Part shown: one piece after another, positions 33,577-41,281 of the stretch | Layout: each line of letters begins with the position of its first letter | Numbering within the stretch: position 1 is the first letter of the stretch | Origin: Bog-473 sp963817735 | GTDB taxonomy: Bacteria > Actinomycetota > Acidimicrobiia > Acidimicrobiales > RAAP-2 | Direction: 5' to 3' | Assembly (NCBI GenBank): GCA_963817735.1 | Contig: CAWFPP010000026.1 | Coordinates: forward strand, 177,981 to 241,980 | DNA length: 64,000 bases | Notes under the pieces: generated by a model | What the model was told of the DNA's origin: nothing | Seen by the model: the letters and a program-made list of their open reading frames with translations, nothing else | The model's database searches: none | Made by a program: the position numbers and the translations under genes

Positions 33577-34876
33577 AGCGATCCGGAATCCGGTGGGTGC
33601 CCTTCGGCAGCAGGAGTGCAGCAGGGTCGGCGGGTGCGACGTCGCCGAGCTGGCCGCGCAGCCGCGCCAGGAGGGCGTTGCCGGCGCGGTCCTGGCGCTG
33701 CCCGGCCAGCAAAGCTGCGGCCCGGCATTCCTCCACGTCCCCCACGCACTCGAACGGCTTGGCACCGGTCCCCAGACCGAGCAGCGTGCGGAAGCGCTCC
33801 TCGTTGGCGGGGTTCTCGAGGGGCTCTTCGCCGGCGAACACAGCGTCCAGGTCGGCCCGGTCCATGAAGGGAGCGAGGACGAGATCGACGAAACAGCACT
33901 TGTCACAAAGACCGCACCAGTGGTCCAGCCGTTGGGAGGGGTCTTGGTGGAAGGCGCGGTTGCAGCTGCGGAACGTGCGGTGGAATTGCGTGAGACGTGC
34001 GAACTGTTCCGAGACCCACAGCTCACTGCGCGGGCGCAGGTAGGAGAAGACCGAGACAGCCGGCCCGAACGTGGAGAGGACGAGGTCGCCGAAGGCCCGC
34101 TCGAACGTCTCCCCCTTCGACCACTGGTGGTTGACCGCGACCTCGTCGGTGACGAGGGTGGGGACGGAGGCGGACCACTCGTTGGACAGCACGACCGCGT
34201 CACGTCGCCCGAGGACGGCCGCCACGAGGACGGCCGCCGTGATGACGGCGGTGACGGGCACGTGCCCGTTGAGGAAACCGTGCTCGGACGAGTGTCGGAC
34301 GAGGGGGTCGATGGTGCGCTCGACGCGCAGCACCGGGAGGCCGGTCAGGTCGGCGGCATCGTCGATGGCGGCGAAGCGGCCTCCGGGTGGCTCGACCACG
34401 CAGAGCGCTGCGCCGGGATGGTCCACCGCGAGCGCCGCCACCGTCACGATCGAATCGATGCCGCCGCCGAAGGGGATCAGGGGCCGACCGGGGTCCGGCT
34501 CGTAGTGCAACGGTGCGACGATTCCCGCGTCCGGCCCCTCCACTCGCAGGCCGCGCAGATCGAGGCCGTTGCGGTAGGCGAACTCGCCCAGGCCGTTGAC
34601 GTAGAAGGCGCGGAGGAACTCACGTTCCGGCGCGGTCGTCGGCAGCTCGCCCAGGTCGATCACGGCGGCGGCCGTGGTCTTGTAGTACGAGACGCCGGCC
34701 AACAGGAAGAGGAGGCGCACGGCGGCAACGACGGCCGGGTCGTTCCAGTCCCCCCCGGGCGCGAATGTGAAGCGCTCCGTGAAGCGGTGGTTCTTCGTGG
34801 CGTAGTGGCAGAGGACGACCGAGCCCCCCGGGTCGATGGCGTATCCGTCGTAGCGGAACCGGTCGGGTGGTGGCAT
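33542..34876 (-). CDS. murL: MurL, UDP-MurNAc-L-Ala-L-Glu epimerase
   Basis: 444 residues from ATG 34876. A PP-loop-like ATP site FGGGIDS (136-142) and a cysteine cluster HWCGLCDKCC (319-328) with Cys305 nearby are the family hallmarks I recall for MurL. The enzyme inverts the terminal L-Glu of UDP-MurNAc-L-Ala-L-Glu to D-Glu in an ATP-dependent reaction, replacing glutamate racemase in peptidoglycan precursor synthesis. Direct overlap with a Mur ligase gene and closeness to pgeF support the assignment. Cytoplasmic. Confidence 0.85.
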   Translation of the reverse strand: MPPPDRFRYDGYAIDPGGSVVLCHYATKNHRFTERFTFAPGGDWNDPAVVAAVRLLFLLAGVSYYKTTAAAVIDLGELPTTAPEREFLRAFYVNGLGEFAYRNGLDLRGLRVEGPDAGIVAPLHYEPDPGRPLIPFGGGIDSIVTVAALAVDHPGAALCVVEPPGGRFAAIDDAADLTGLPVLRVERTIDPLVRHSSEHGFLNGHVPVTAVITAAVLVAAVLGRRDAVVLSNEWSASVPTLVTDEVAVNHQWSKGETFERAFGDLVLSTFGPAVSVFSYLRPRSELWVSEQFARLTQFHRTFRSCNRAFHQDPSQRLDHWCGLCDKCCFVDLVLAPFMDRADLDAVFAGEEPLENPANEERFRTLLGLGTGAKPFECVGDVEECRAAALLAGQRQDRAGNALLARLRGQLGDVAPADPAALLLPKGTHRIPDRYAPPDLLVRAR

Positions 34877-34945
34877 GCGGGAAGGGAGACGGGCCCGGCG
34901 GTCCGGGCCAGCCCATGCTACGGCGCAGCCGGTCCCGCCCCGGCC

Positions 34946-35746
34946 TCAACCGGCGAGACGGGCCAGCAGGGCGAACCGCCCGCAGGGCCGCTGGGCACGG
35001 TCGCTGAAGAAAGCCTCGTCGGCGGTGGTGGCATCGCCGGCGGCGATGTGATCGCCCCGGACACCACCGGCGACCAGCTGCTGGTGATTGGCGGACCGCA
35101 GGTCGACCAGCCAGTGACCGGGGCCGTCGGCCCGTGCCACGGCGTCGTCGAGGGCGGCGGGCCGCGCCGCTTCGGCCAAGGCTTCCCGGACCTCCTCGGA
35201 GACCTGGTAGCGGTCCGGCCGCACGGCGGGGCCGAGGAAGGCGCGCACCCGCTCAGCGTCGGCGCCGAGATCCTCCATGCAACGAAGGGCGCGCCCGACG
35301 GCCCCGGACGCGGTGCCGCGCCAGCCGGCGTGCACGGCGGCGAGGACACCCGCATCGGGGTCGACGAGCGCTATCGGGAGGCAGTCAGCCACCAGGATGG
35401 CCAGCGCGACCCCTGGCGACGTCGTCACGAGGATGTCGGTGTCAGGTATGGCGTCCTCTTCGGACCGCGTGCCACGGCCCCGGTGTTCGAACCCGACCAC
35501 GGCCGGTGTGGCGCCGTGCACCTGGCGGGCGAAGACGACGTCGTCGAGCGCCACGCCGAAGGCCGCCGCGGCCCGCGCGCGGTTGTCCACCACGGCCGCA
35601 GGGTCATCCCCGACGTGCAGGCCGAGGTTCAAGGTGTCGTAGGGCGCAGGCGAGCTGCCGCCGTGGCGCGTCGTCACGGCGACGAAGGCGCCGTGATCCG
35701 GCGCCTCGTGCCAGCGCAGCAGCGGAACGGCCGGGACTTCGGGCAC
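34946..35746 (-). CDS. pgeF: PgeF/YfiH family peptidoglycan editing factor (laccase-domain protein)
   Basis: 266 residues from GTG 35746. Zinc-site motifs are present: RQVHG, VADCLPIAL and AAVHAGWRGT, supplying His-Cys-His. In E. coli YfiH removes L-Ser wrongly joined to UDP-MurNAc; other members act as purine nucleoside phosphorylases or adenosine deaminases. Its place 69 nt upstream of murL-murD2 on the same strand favours the cell-wall editing role. Confidence 0.88.
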   Translation of the reverse strand: MPEVPAVPLLRWHEAPDHGAFVAVTTRHGGSSPAPYDTLNLGLHVGDDPAAVVDNRARAAAAFGVALDDVVFARQVHGATPAVVGFEHRGRGTRSEEDAIPDTDILVTTSPGVALAILVADCLPIALVDPDAGVLAAVHAGWRGTASGAVGRALRCMEDLGADAERVRAFLGPAVRPDRYQVSEEVREALAEAARPAALDDAVARADGPGHWLVDLRSANHQQLVAGGVRGDHIAAGDATTADEAFFSDRAQRPCGRFALLARLAG

Positions 35747-35786
35747 GGCGGCCGAGGCTACCGAGCGCCCGGGTCACCCGCTCCGG

Positions 35787-36203
35787 CTACGAAGCCCGGC
35801 TCTCGTCCCAGACTGTCGTCGGGACCACGGAGAGGAACGGACGTTCTCGCCGCGGCGTCGAGCGGGTCGGCTGCAGCTCGGTGAAGCCGTAGAGGTCGGC
35901 CGAGTCGACGTCGCCTTCCGTGCCGCCCGACTCCGCCACGCCGAGGACGTCGGCCAGCGAACGCCCAGCCCGCAGGGCGTCGAAGAGGAGGACGAGGGAC
36001 TCGAGCGAGAACCCCTGCCGTTGCAGGTGGAGGACCGCTTCCAGCCGGTCCCGGTGGCCGGCGTCGTAGAGACCGGTGCGGCCGTGCAGGGTCGGGTGCG
36101 GGAGCAGCCCCAGGGTCTGGAGCGAGCGGATGCGCCGGGTGGTCGTGCCGGACGCCGCGGCCAGGTCGTCGATGGTCTGGGTCTGTGCGTCGGCCGGTCC
36201 CAC
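35787..36203 (-). CDS. MerR family transcriptional regulator
   Basis: 138 residues from GTG 36203. The N-terminal MerR helix-turn-helix runs TIDDLAAASGTTTRRIRSLQ, then LGLLPHP and GLYDAGHRDRL; a helical dimerisation segment and a Pro/Arg-rich tail follow. No cysteine ligands, so not a metal sensor. Divergent from the MaoC dehydratase gene, with a 35-bp dyad (36213-36247) covering its promoter: the usual set-up for autoregulation plus control of the neighbour. Confidence 0.85.
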   Translation of the reverse strand: MGPADAQTQTIDDLAAASGTTTRRIRSLQTLGLLPHPTLHGRTGLYDAGHRDRLEAVLHLQRQGFSLESLVLLFDALRAGRSLADVLGVAESGGTEGDVDSADLYGFTELQPTRSTPRRERPFLSVVPTTVWDESRAS

Positions 36204-36209
36204 CTGGCC

Positions 36210-36237
36210 AGGCTAACAGTTTTTCATGTAACATCAA
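36210..36237 (-). promoter_or_regulatory. Promoter of the merR gene
   Basis: Reading leftward: TTGATG (36237-36232), 16 nt, TAGCCT (36215-36210), then 6 nt to GTG 36203. It lies almost wholly inside the dyad at 36213-36247. Confidence 0.55.
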
Positions 36238-36247
36238 ACACTGTCAG
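36213..36247. promoter_or_regulatory. 35-bp imperfect palindrome, candidate MerR operator
   Basis: The left arm CTAACAGTTTTTCATGT (36213-36229) and right arm ACATCAAACACTGTCAG (36231-36247) are reverse complements at 14 of 17 positions around a single central A. It fills the spacer between merR and the MaoC gene and is AT-rich in an otherwise very GC-rich region. Confidence 0.7.
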
Positions 36248-36273
36248 CGAAGCGAGCAGAAAGAGGTGTGGCG

Positions 36274-37161
36274 ATGGGACTGAATCTCGATGCGGTGGGA
36301 GCGACCTCGGAGCCCTTCGAGCGCTCGTGGGATTCCAAGGACGCCCTCCTCTACGCCCTGGGTGTGGGTGCCGGCTCGCTCGATGCCGCCGGGTTCGAGC
36401 TCGAGTTCACGACGGAGAATTCGGACGGTGTGGCGCAGCGCGTCCTCCCGACGTTCACCACCATCGTGGGTCAGGGCGGTGGTGCCGCCATGTCGCTGGG
36501 CGACTATGACCCGGCGATGCTGGTCCACGGTGAACAGTCCATCCGGCTGCACGGCGAACTTCCAGCCGCGGGGACGGTGTCGACCACGACGACCGTCGCC
36601 GGCATGTACGACAAGGGCGCGGCCGGCCTCGTCGTCCTGCAGAGCGCGTCGCGCCATGTCGGGACCGGCGAGCCGGCCTTCTCCAGCCGCACCGCGCTGT
36701 TCATCCGTGGCGCCGGCGGGTTCGGCGGCCCGCGCAACCCCGAGGGCGATGACGAGAGCGCGCTGGCGGGAGAGCCGCTCCCGACGCGCGAGCCCGACGA
36801 GGTCGTCTCCTACTCGACCCGTCCGGACCAGGCCTTGCTCTACCGGCTGAGCGGGGATCGCAACCCGCTGCACTCGGACCCCACCTTCGCCAAGCGGGCG
36901 GGCTTCGACAGCCCGATCCTGCACGGCCTGTGCACGTACGGCTTCACGGGACGCGCGCTGCTGCACAGCGTGTGCGGCTCGGACCCGGCACGCTTCGGTG
37001 CCATGCGCGCCCGCTTTTCCAAGCCGACCATGCCCGGCGACACGCTCACGGTCTCACTGTGGGACATCGGCGACAGGGTGCCGGGCGCCTACCGCTTCCG
37101 TACCGAGACGCAGCGCGGCGAGACCGTCATTGATGCGGGGTTGTTCTCGGCCGCCGGCTGA
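36274..37161 (+). CDS. MaoC-like (R)-hydratase, double hot-dog 2-enoyl-CoA hydratase
   Basis: 295 residues from ATG 36274, set by AGAGG 7 nt upstream (GTG 36268 lies too close). The C-terminal hot-dog holds the hydratase-2 motif YRLSGDRNPLHSDPTFAKRA then GFDSPILHGLCTYG, with catalytic Asp and His. The N-terminal half is a decayed hot-dog, as in eukaryotic MFE-2 type enzymes. It would hydrate trans-2-enoyl-CoA to (R)-3-hydroxyacyl-CoA in fatty-acid or sterol side-chain breakdown. Probably controlled by the divergent MerR. Confidence 0.88.
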   Translation: MGLNLDAVGATSEPFERSWDSKDALLYALGVGAGSLDAAGFELEFTTENSDGVAQRVLPTFTTIVGQGGGAAMSLGDYDPAMLVHGEQSIRLHGELPAAGTVSTTTTVAGMYDKGAAGLVVLQSASRHVGTGEPAFSSRTALFIRGAGGFGGPRNPEGDDESALAGEPLPTREPDEVVSYSTRPDQALLYRLSGDRNPLHSDPTFAKRAGFDSPILHGLCTYGFTGRALLHSVCGSDPARFGAMRARFSKPTMPGDTLTVSLWDIGDRVPGAYRFRTETQRGETVIDAGLFSAAG

Positions 37162-37198
37162 GGCGGCCCCGCCGAAACCGAGGCTCCGACCCGACGGG

Positions 37199-38017
37199 TC
37201 AGCCGCCGAAGAGCAGGGAGTAGTCGGCGCCCCGGCGGAGATGGTGGCCACCATCGACGCCCAGGGTCTCCCCGGTGACGAAGGAGGATTCGGGGCCCAT
37301 GAGGTAGCGGACGGCGGCCGACACGTCCTCGACCGTGCCCACCCGGCCGAGGGGCATCTGTTCGAGGTAGTCGTCGAGCAGCGGTCCCCCGGCAGTGATG
37401 AAGGCCATCAGCTCGTCGGCGATGATCCCGGGGGCGACCGCGTTGACGCGGATGCCCAGCGGGCCGAGCTCCTCGGCCGCCGTCTCGGTCAGGAAGCAGA
37501 TCCCGGCCTTCGAGACGCCGTAGGCCCAGAGATGCGGATGGGGGAAGCGCCCGGCGCCCGACGACATCAACACGATGGAGCCGGGTCCACCCTGGGCTTG
37601 CATGGCCACGCCGCCCTGCTTCACGCAGATCACCGAGCCCGTCAGGTTGAGGTCGATCGTCGCCCGAACCGCCTCGATGTCGGCGGTGAGCACCGAGCCC
37701 AGGTGGAGCGAGCCGCCGGCGCAGGCGAACAGCCCGTCGATCCGACCCGTGGCTTCGGTGGTCGCGGCGATGGCCGCGGCGACCTGGTCTTCGACCGTGA
37801 CGTCCGCCACCACGCAGCGGACCGACGCGCCGCCGGTCGCCGCCGCGGCGATGCGCTCCCGGGCGTCGAGGAGCTTCTGCTCGGTGCGCCCGCAGATCGT
37901 GACGTGCGCACCGTCGGCGGCGAACCGCTCCGCCGTGGCCAGCCCGATGCCGCTCCCGCCCCCGGTGACGAGGATGGACCAGCCGGCAATGCCGGCCGAG
38001 GGGTCGGGGCTCGTCAT
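37199..38017 (-). CDS. SDR family oxidoreductase
   Basis: 272 residues. TGGGSGIG cofactor loop, CAGG in place of NNAG, MSS with catalytic Ser, YGVSK with Tyr and Lys, and VDGGHHLRRGADYS near the end. Its ATG overlaps the P450 stop (ATGA), so the two form an operon. Oxidation of a hydroxylated lipid or steroid-like P450 product is a reasonable guess; the substrate is not known. Confidence 0.9.
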   Translation of the reverse strand: MTSPDPSAGIAGWSILVTGGGSGIGLATAERFAADGAHVTICGRTEQKLLDARERIAAAATGGASVRCVVADVTVEDQVAAAIAATTEATGRIDGLFACAGGSLHLGSVLTADIEAVRATIDLNLTGSVICVKQGGVAMQAQGGPGSIVLMSSGAGRFPHPHLWAYGVSKAGICFLTETAAEELGPLGIRVNAVAPGIIADELMAFITAGGPLLDDYLEQMPLGRVGTVEDVSAAVRYLMGPESSFVTGETLGVDGGHHLRRGADYSLLFGG

Positions 38018-39243
38018 CGGGCCGCGCCCGGGCGCGGGCCGAGCGGCGCGGTAGGTGTGAACGCCACCGGCATGGACTCGAAGCCCGAAATGAAGTTGGC
38101 CGGGCGGCGGGGCAGGGTGTTGCGCTCGGCGGTGAGGTGGATGTCGGGCATGCGGACCAGGAGCCGCTCGAACATGACCTTGAGCTCGAGTCGCGCCAGT
38201 TGGTTGCCGAGGCAGAAGTGGGCGCCGAAGCCGAAGGCCACGTGCGGGTTGGGACTGCGGGTGATGTCGAAGGTGTCGGGGTCGTCGAACACCGTCTCGT
38301 CCCGGTTGGCCGACGGGTAGAGCAGCAGCAGCTCCTGACCCTCCTTGATGGTGGCGTCGCCGAGCTCGACGTCACGCGTCGCCGTGCGGGCCATGTTCTT
38401 GATCGGCGACACCCAGCGCAGCATCTCCTCGACCGCGCCGGGCATGAGCCCCTCGGGGTCGGCGGTCAGCCGGGCCAGCTGGTCCGGGCGGGCCAGCAGC
38501 TCCTCGAGGCCACCGCTGATGACGTGGCGGGTCGTCTCGTCGCCGCCGATCAGGATGAGGAGCGTCTCTTGGATCAGCGAGTCGTCGTCGAGCGAGTGGC
38601 CGTCGATCTCGGCCTGGCAGAGGACGCCGACCAGGTCGGCCGTGCTCCCCGTTGCCTTGCGATCGGCCAGGACGGGATTGATGTAGGCGGTATAGCCCTC
38701 GAACGCCTGCATGGCCCCGACCATGGCCTCGGGGTCGGGCGAGCCCTGCGACTTGAGCATCACGTCGGACCACTCGAGCAGCACGGCCCGGTCCGCCGGC
38801 GCCACGCCGAGCATGTCGCCGATCACCGCAATGGGCAGTGGGGCCGCGATGTCTGCCACGAAGTCGCAGCTGCCCTGTTCGCACACCGTGTCGAGGATGA
38901 GGTCGCAGGCCACGCGCAGCCGGTCCTCCATGGCCCGCACGCGCTTGGGGGTGAAGCCCTCCGAGACGAGCCGGCGCCGGCGCACGTGCTCGGGGGCGTC
39001 GAAGTCGATCATCATCGGCAGGGGCGGGTACTTGGGTCGAATGCCCTGGGCGCTCGAGAACGCCTCGGTGTCGACGGAGGCCTGCTTCACGGCGGCGTAG
39101 CTGGCGGCGGCCCACAGGTCGTTGGCCTGGTCGTAGTAGACGGGGGCGTGGGCCCGCATCCAGGCGTAGGCGTCGTGGGGCTCACGACCGAAGAAGGCGC
39201 CGCTCATCAGGTCGATCCCGAGTTCCTCGGGTGCGGTGGTCAC
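38014..39243 (-). CDS. Cytochrome P450
   Basis: 409 residues from GTG 39243, a normal bacterial P450 length; the frame continues upstream but would run into the divergent sigma gene. Oxygen-activation helix GGDETTR, ExxR in EEMLRW, and haem loop FGFGAHFCLG with Cys344 ligand. The sequence resembles CYP families that hydroxylate sterols, fatty acids or terpenes (CYP125/142-like region PHVAFGFGAHFCLG). It needs a ferredoxin and reductase, not encoded nearby. First gene of an operon with the SDR. Confidence 0.92.
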   Translation of the reverse strand: MTTAPEELGIDLMSGAFFGREPHDAYAWMRAHAPVYYDQANDLWAAASYAAVKQASVDTEAFSSAQGIRPKYPPLPMMIDFDAPEHVRRRRLVSEGFTPKRVRAMEDRLRVACDLILDTVCEQGSCDFVADIAAPLPIAVIGDMLGVAPADRAVLLEWSDVMLKSQGSPDPEAMVGAMQAFEGYTAYINPVLADRKATGSTADLVGVLCQAEIDGHSLDDDSLIQETLLILIGGDETTRHVISGGLEELLARPDQLARLTADPEGLMPGAVEEMLRWVSPIKNMARTATRDVELGDATIKEGQELLLLYPSANRDETVFDDPDTFDITRSPNPHVAFGFGAHFCLGNQLARLELKVMFERLLVRMPDIHLTAERNTLPRRPANFISGFESMPVAFTPTAPLGPRPGAAR

Positions 39244-39268
39244 GGCCGAGACGATATCCCCGGGTGGG

Positions 39269-39274
39269 TAGGGT
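39269..39274 (+). promoter_or_regulatory. Putative -10 element of the sigma factor gene
   Basis: TAGGGT ends 6 nt before ATG 39281, predicting a leaderless transcript. No clear -35 is visible at the expected distance. Confidence 0.4.
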
Positions 39275-39280
39275 TGGCCC

Positions 39281-39865
39281 ATGGCAGACCAGGCGACCTT
39301 CACCGACGCCGCCATGGAATTCATGCCGGGGCTGTATTCGGCCGCGCTCCGCATGACGCGCAACCGGAGCGACGCCGAGGACCTGGTGCAGGAGACCTAC
39401 CTCAAGGCCTACCGGTCCTACGGGTCCTTCACCGAGGGCACCAACCTGCGGGCCTGGCTCTACCGGATCCTCACCAACACCTATATCAACAGCTACCGGG
39501 CGGCGCAGCGGCGCCCCGAGGTGGCGGACGTCGAGGATGTCGAGGACCTCTACCTCTACAAGCGCCTGGCCGGCTCGGGCGGCAGCGACCCGGGACGCTC
39601 GGCCGAGGACGAGGCGCTGGACCGCTTCACCGACGAGGACGTGAAGGCTGCGCTCGAGGCGTTGCCCGAGGCCTTCCGCATGGCCGTGCTCCTGGCCGAC
39701 GTGGAGGGATTCAGCTACAAGGAGATCTCCGAAATCACGGACGTCCCCATCGGGACGGTGATGAGCAGGATCCACCGGGGAAGAAGGGCACTCCAGAAGG
39801 CGTTGCACGATGTGGCTGCGGCGCGCGGCCTGGTCGGCAGCGTGCCCGGAGGTTCGAGGGAGTGA
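39281..39865 (+). CDS. sigH: ECF sigma factor of the SigR/SigH oxidative-stress type
   Basis: 194 residues. Region 2 reads MTRNRSDAEDLVQETYLKAY and TEGTNLRAWLYRILTNTYIN; region 4 reads MAVLLADVEGFSYKEISEIT and VPIGTVMSRIHRGRRALQKA. TNLRAWLYRILTNTYIN is particularly diagnostic of the SigR/SigH/RpoE group. The stop overlaps the GTG of a zinc-binding anti-sigma gene, the classic disulphide-stress pair. Expected to direct RNA polymerase to thioredoxin, mycothiol and protease genes when the anti-sigma factor is oxidised. Confidence 0.92.
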   Translation: MADQATFTDAAMEFMPGLYSAALRMTRNRSDAEDLVQETYLKAYRSYGSFTEGTNLRAWLYRILTNTYINSYRAAQRRPEVADVEDVEDLYLYKRLAGSGGSDPGRSAEDEALDRFTDEDVKAALEALPEAFRMAVLLADVEGFSYKEISEITDVPIGTVMSRIHRGRRALQKALHDVAAARGLVGSVPGGSRE

Positions 39866-40185
39866 GCGAGGACGTGGACCAGAGCGACCACAAGAAGGAC
39901 AGTGGGACGGTGGACGCGGGCGGGCTCTTCGGGGCGTCCATCGACTGCGAGGAGGCCGTGCACGAGCTGTACCACTACCTCGACGGCGAGCTGACGGAGG
40001 AGCGGCGCGAGGAGATCCGGATCCACCTCGACTGGTGCGGGCCCTGCAACGGTGCGGCCGACTTCGAGGCCGAGCTGCGCCGCGTCATCGCCAACCGCTG
40101 CAAGGACCGGGTGCCCGAGAGCCTGATTCGGCGGGTGGCCCAGGCCATCGACGAAGAAAGCAAGCAGCACCACGGCGAGCACTGA
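39862..40185 (+). CDS. rsrA: Zinc-binding anti-sigma factor (RsrA-like)
   Basis: 107 residues from GTG 39862, coupled to the sigma gene by GTGA. The ZAS motif is present as C...H (IDCEEAVHELYHYLD) and HLDWCGPC (H-x3-C-x2-C), the zinc and thiol switch that releases sigma under oxidative stress. A further Cys sits near the C-terminus (ANRCKDR). It has an N-terminal acidic extension of about 30 residues and a helical His-rich end. Confidence 0.88.
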   Translation: MSEDVDQSDHKKDSGTVDAGGLFGASIDCEEAVHELYHYLDGELTEERREEIRIHLDWCGPCNGAADFEAELRRVIANRCKDRVPESLIRRVAQAIDEESKQHHGEH

Positions 40186-40228
40186 CCTCACGCCGGCGGT
40201 CGCGGATGCCGTCGCCGACGGTCCGGAC

Positions 40229-41281
40229 ATGGTGGACTGGGCCCTGGCCCAGCGGGTCGCGGCGGGCGTCCTCATCCTCAAGCCGGCGCCGGCCTCCTAC
40301 CGCTCGCGGGACCTGCAGGGGCAATTCGACGAGCTGACGGCGCGGGCGGAGACCCTGGTGAGCGAAGCCACCGGCCTGCACTCCGCGCACGGCACGGCCC
40401 GGGCCAAGGTCACCGATCGCGCCGGCTGGGCCGCCGCCAACGTGCGCTCGGTGGAGCGGCTGGTCGGTCCGGCGATGCTGGAGCTGCAACGCAAGCGCGG
40501 CGCCAAGCTCGGCGGACCGTCGCTCGTGGTGGGCCGCGCCGTCGCGGGGACGCAGCTCGGCCTGATGCTGGCGTACATGGCGACCCGGGTGCTCGGGCAG
40601 TACGACCTCCTGCTCAACGACGATGCCCCCGAGGATCAGGACCTGGTCTCCTATGTCGGCCCGAACATCGTGGCGGTCGAGGCGCAGTACGGGTTCGCGC
40701 CGAGCGAGTTCCGCCTGTGGCTCGCATTGCACGAGGTGACGCACCGCCTGCAGTTCACCGCGGTGCCCTGGCTGCGCGACCACTTCGTCGGGCTGGTGAG
40801 TGAGCTGCTCGGACCGCTCTCCGGTGACCCGGCGGGCCTGGCCGAGCTGGTGCGCCGCGCCACCGACGAGCTGCGTGCCGGGCGCAACCCGGCCCGCGAG
40901 GGCGGCGTGGTCGCCCTGCTCGCCACGCCCGAGCAGCGGCTGGCTTTGTCCAAGATCTCGGGATTGATGAGCCTGCTCGAGGGCCACGGCGACGTGACGA
41001 TGGACCGGGCTGGCGCCGCTGAGGTTCCCGGCGCCGCCCACTTCTCCCAGGTCCTGCACGAGCGGCGGACCCAGGCGCGGGGGCTGACCAAGCTGATGTC
41101 GAAGCTGCTGGGCCTCGACGCCAAGATGCGCCAGTACGCCGAAGGCGAGCGCTTCGTGGAGTCGGTGGAGGCGGCCGGCGGGCCGGCCCTGCTGGCCCGG
41201 GTGTGGGAAGGGCCCGAGTGGTTGCCCACCCTCGAGGAGATCCGCGACCCGGCGGCCTGGGTGGCCCGAGCCGGTGGCTGA
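40229..41281 (+). CDS. DUF2342 zinc-dependent metalloprotease-like protein (F420 biosynthesis-associated)
   Basis: 350 residues. LALHEVTHRLQF holds the zincin HExxH motif; GPLSGDP and the long helices around it match the DUF2342/zincin_2 family, often annotated as 'coenzyme F420 biosynthesis associated'. A true protease activity is not well established in the family. It overlaps tilS by 8 nt and is the usual upstream neighbour of tilS in actinobacteria. Cytoplasmic, no signal peptide. Confidence 0.85.
   Translation: MVDWALAQRVAAGVLILKPAPASYRSRDLQGQFDELTARAETLVSEATGLHSAHGTARAKVTDRAGWAAANVRSVERLVGPAMLELQRKRGAKLGGPSLVVGRAVAGTQLGLMLAYMATRVLGQYDLLLNDDAPEDQDLVSYVGPNIVAVEAQYGFAPSEFRLWLALHEVTHRLQFTAVPWLRDHFVGLVSELLGPLSGDPAGLAELVRRATDELRAGRNPAREGGVVALLATPEQRLALSKISGLMSLLEGHGDVTMDRAGAAEVPGAAHFSQVLHERRTQARGLTKLMSKLLGLDAKMRQYAEGERFVESVEAAGGPALLARVWEGPEWLPTLEEIRDPAAWVARAGG

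Noticed and set aside
34900..35884. Rightward long frame across pgeF and murL
   Set aside because: Translation is low-complexity; the minus-strand proteins carry QVHG, HAGWRG and HWCGLC motifs and have plausible starts.
39243..39363. Longer P450 starting up to 40 codons upstream
   Set aside because: It would overlap the start of the divergent sigma gene and add residues unlike any P450 N-terminus; GTG 39243 gives the standard length.
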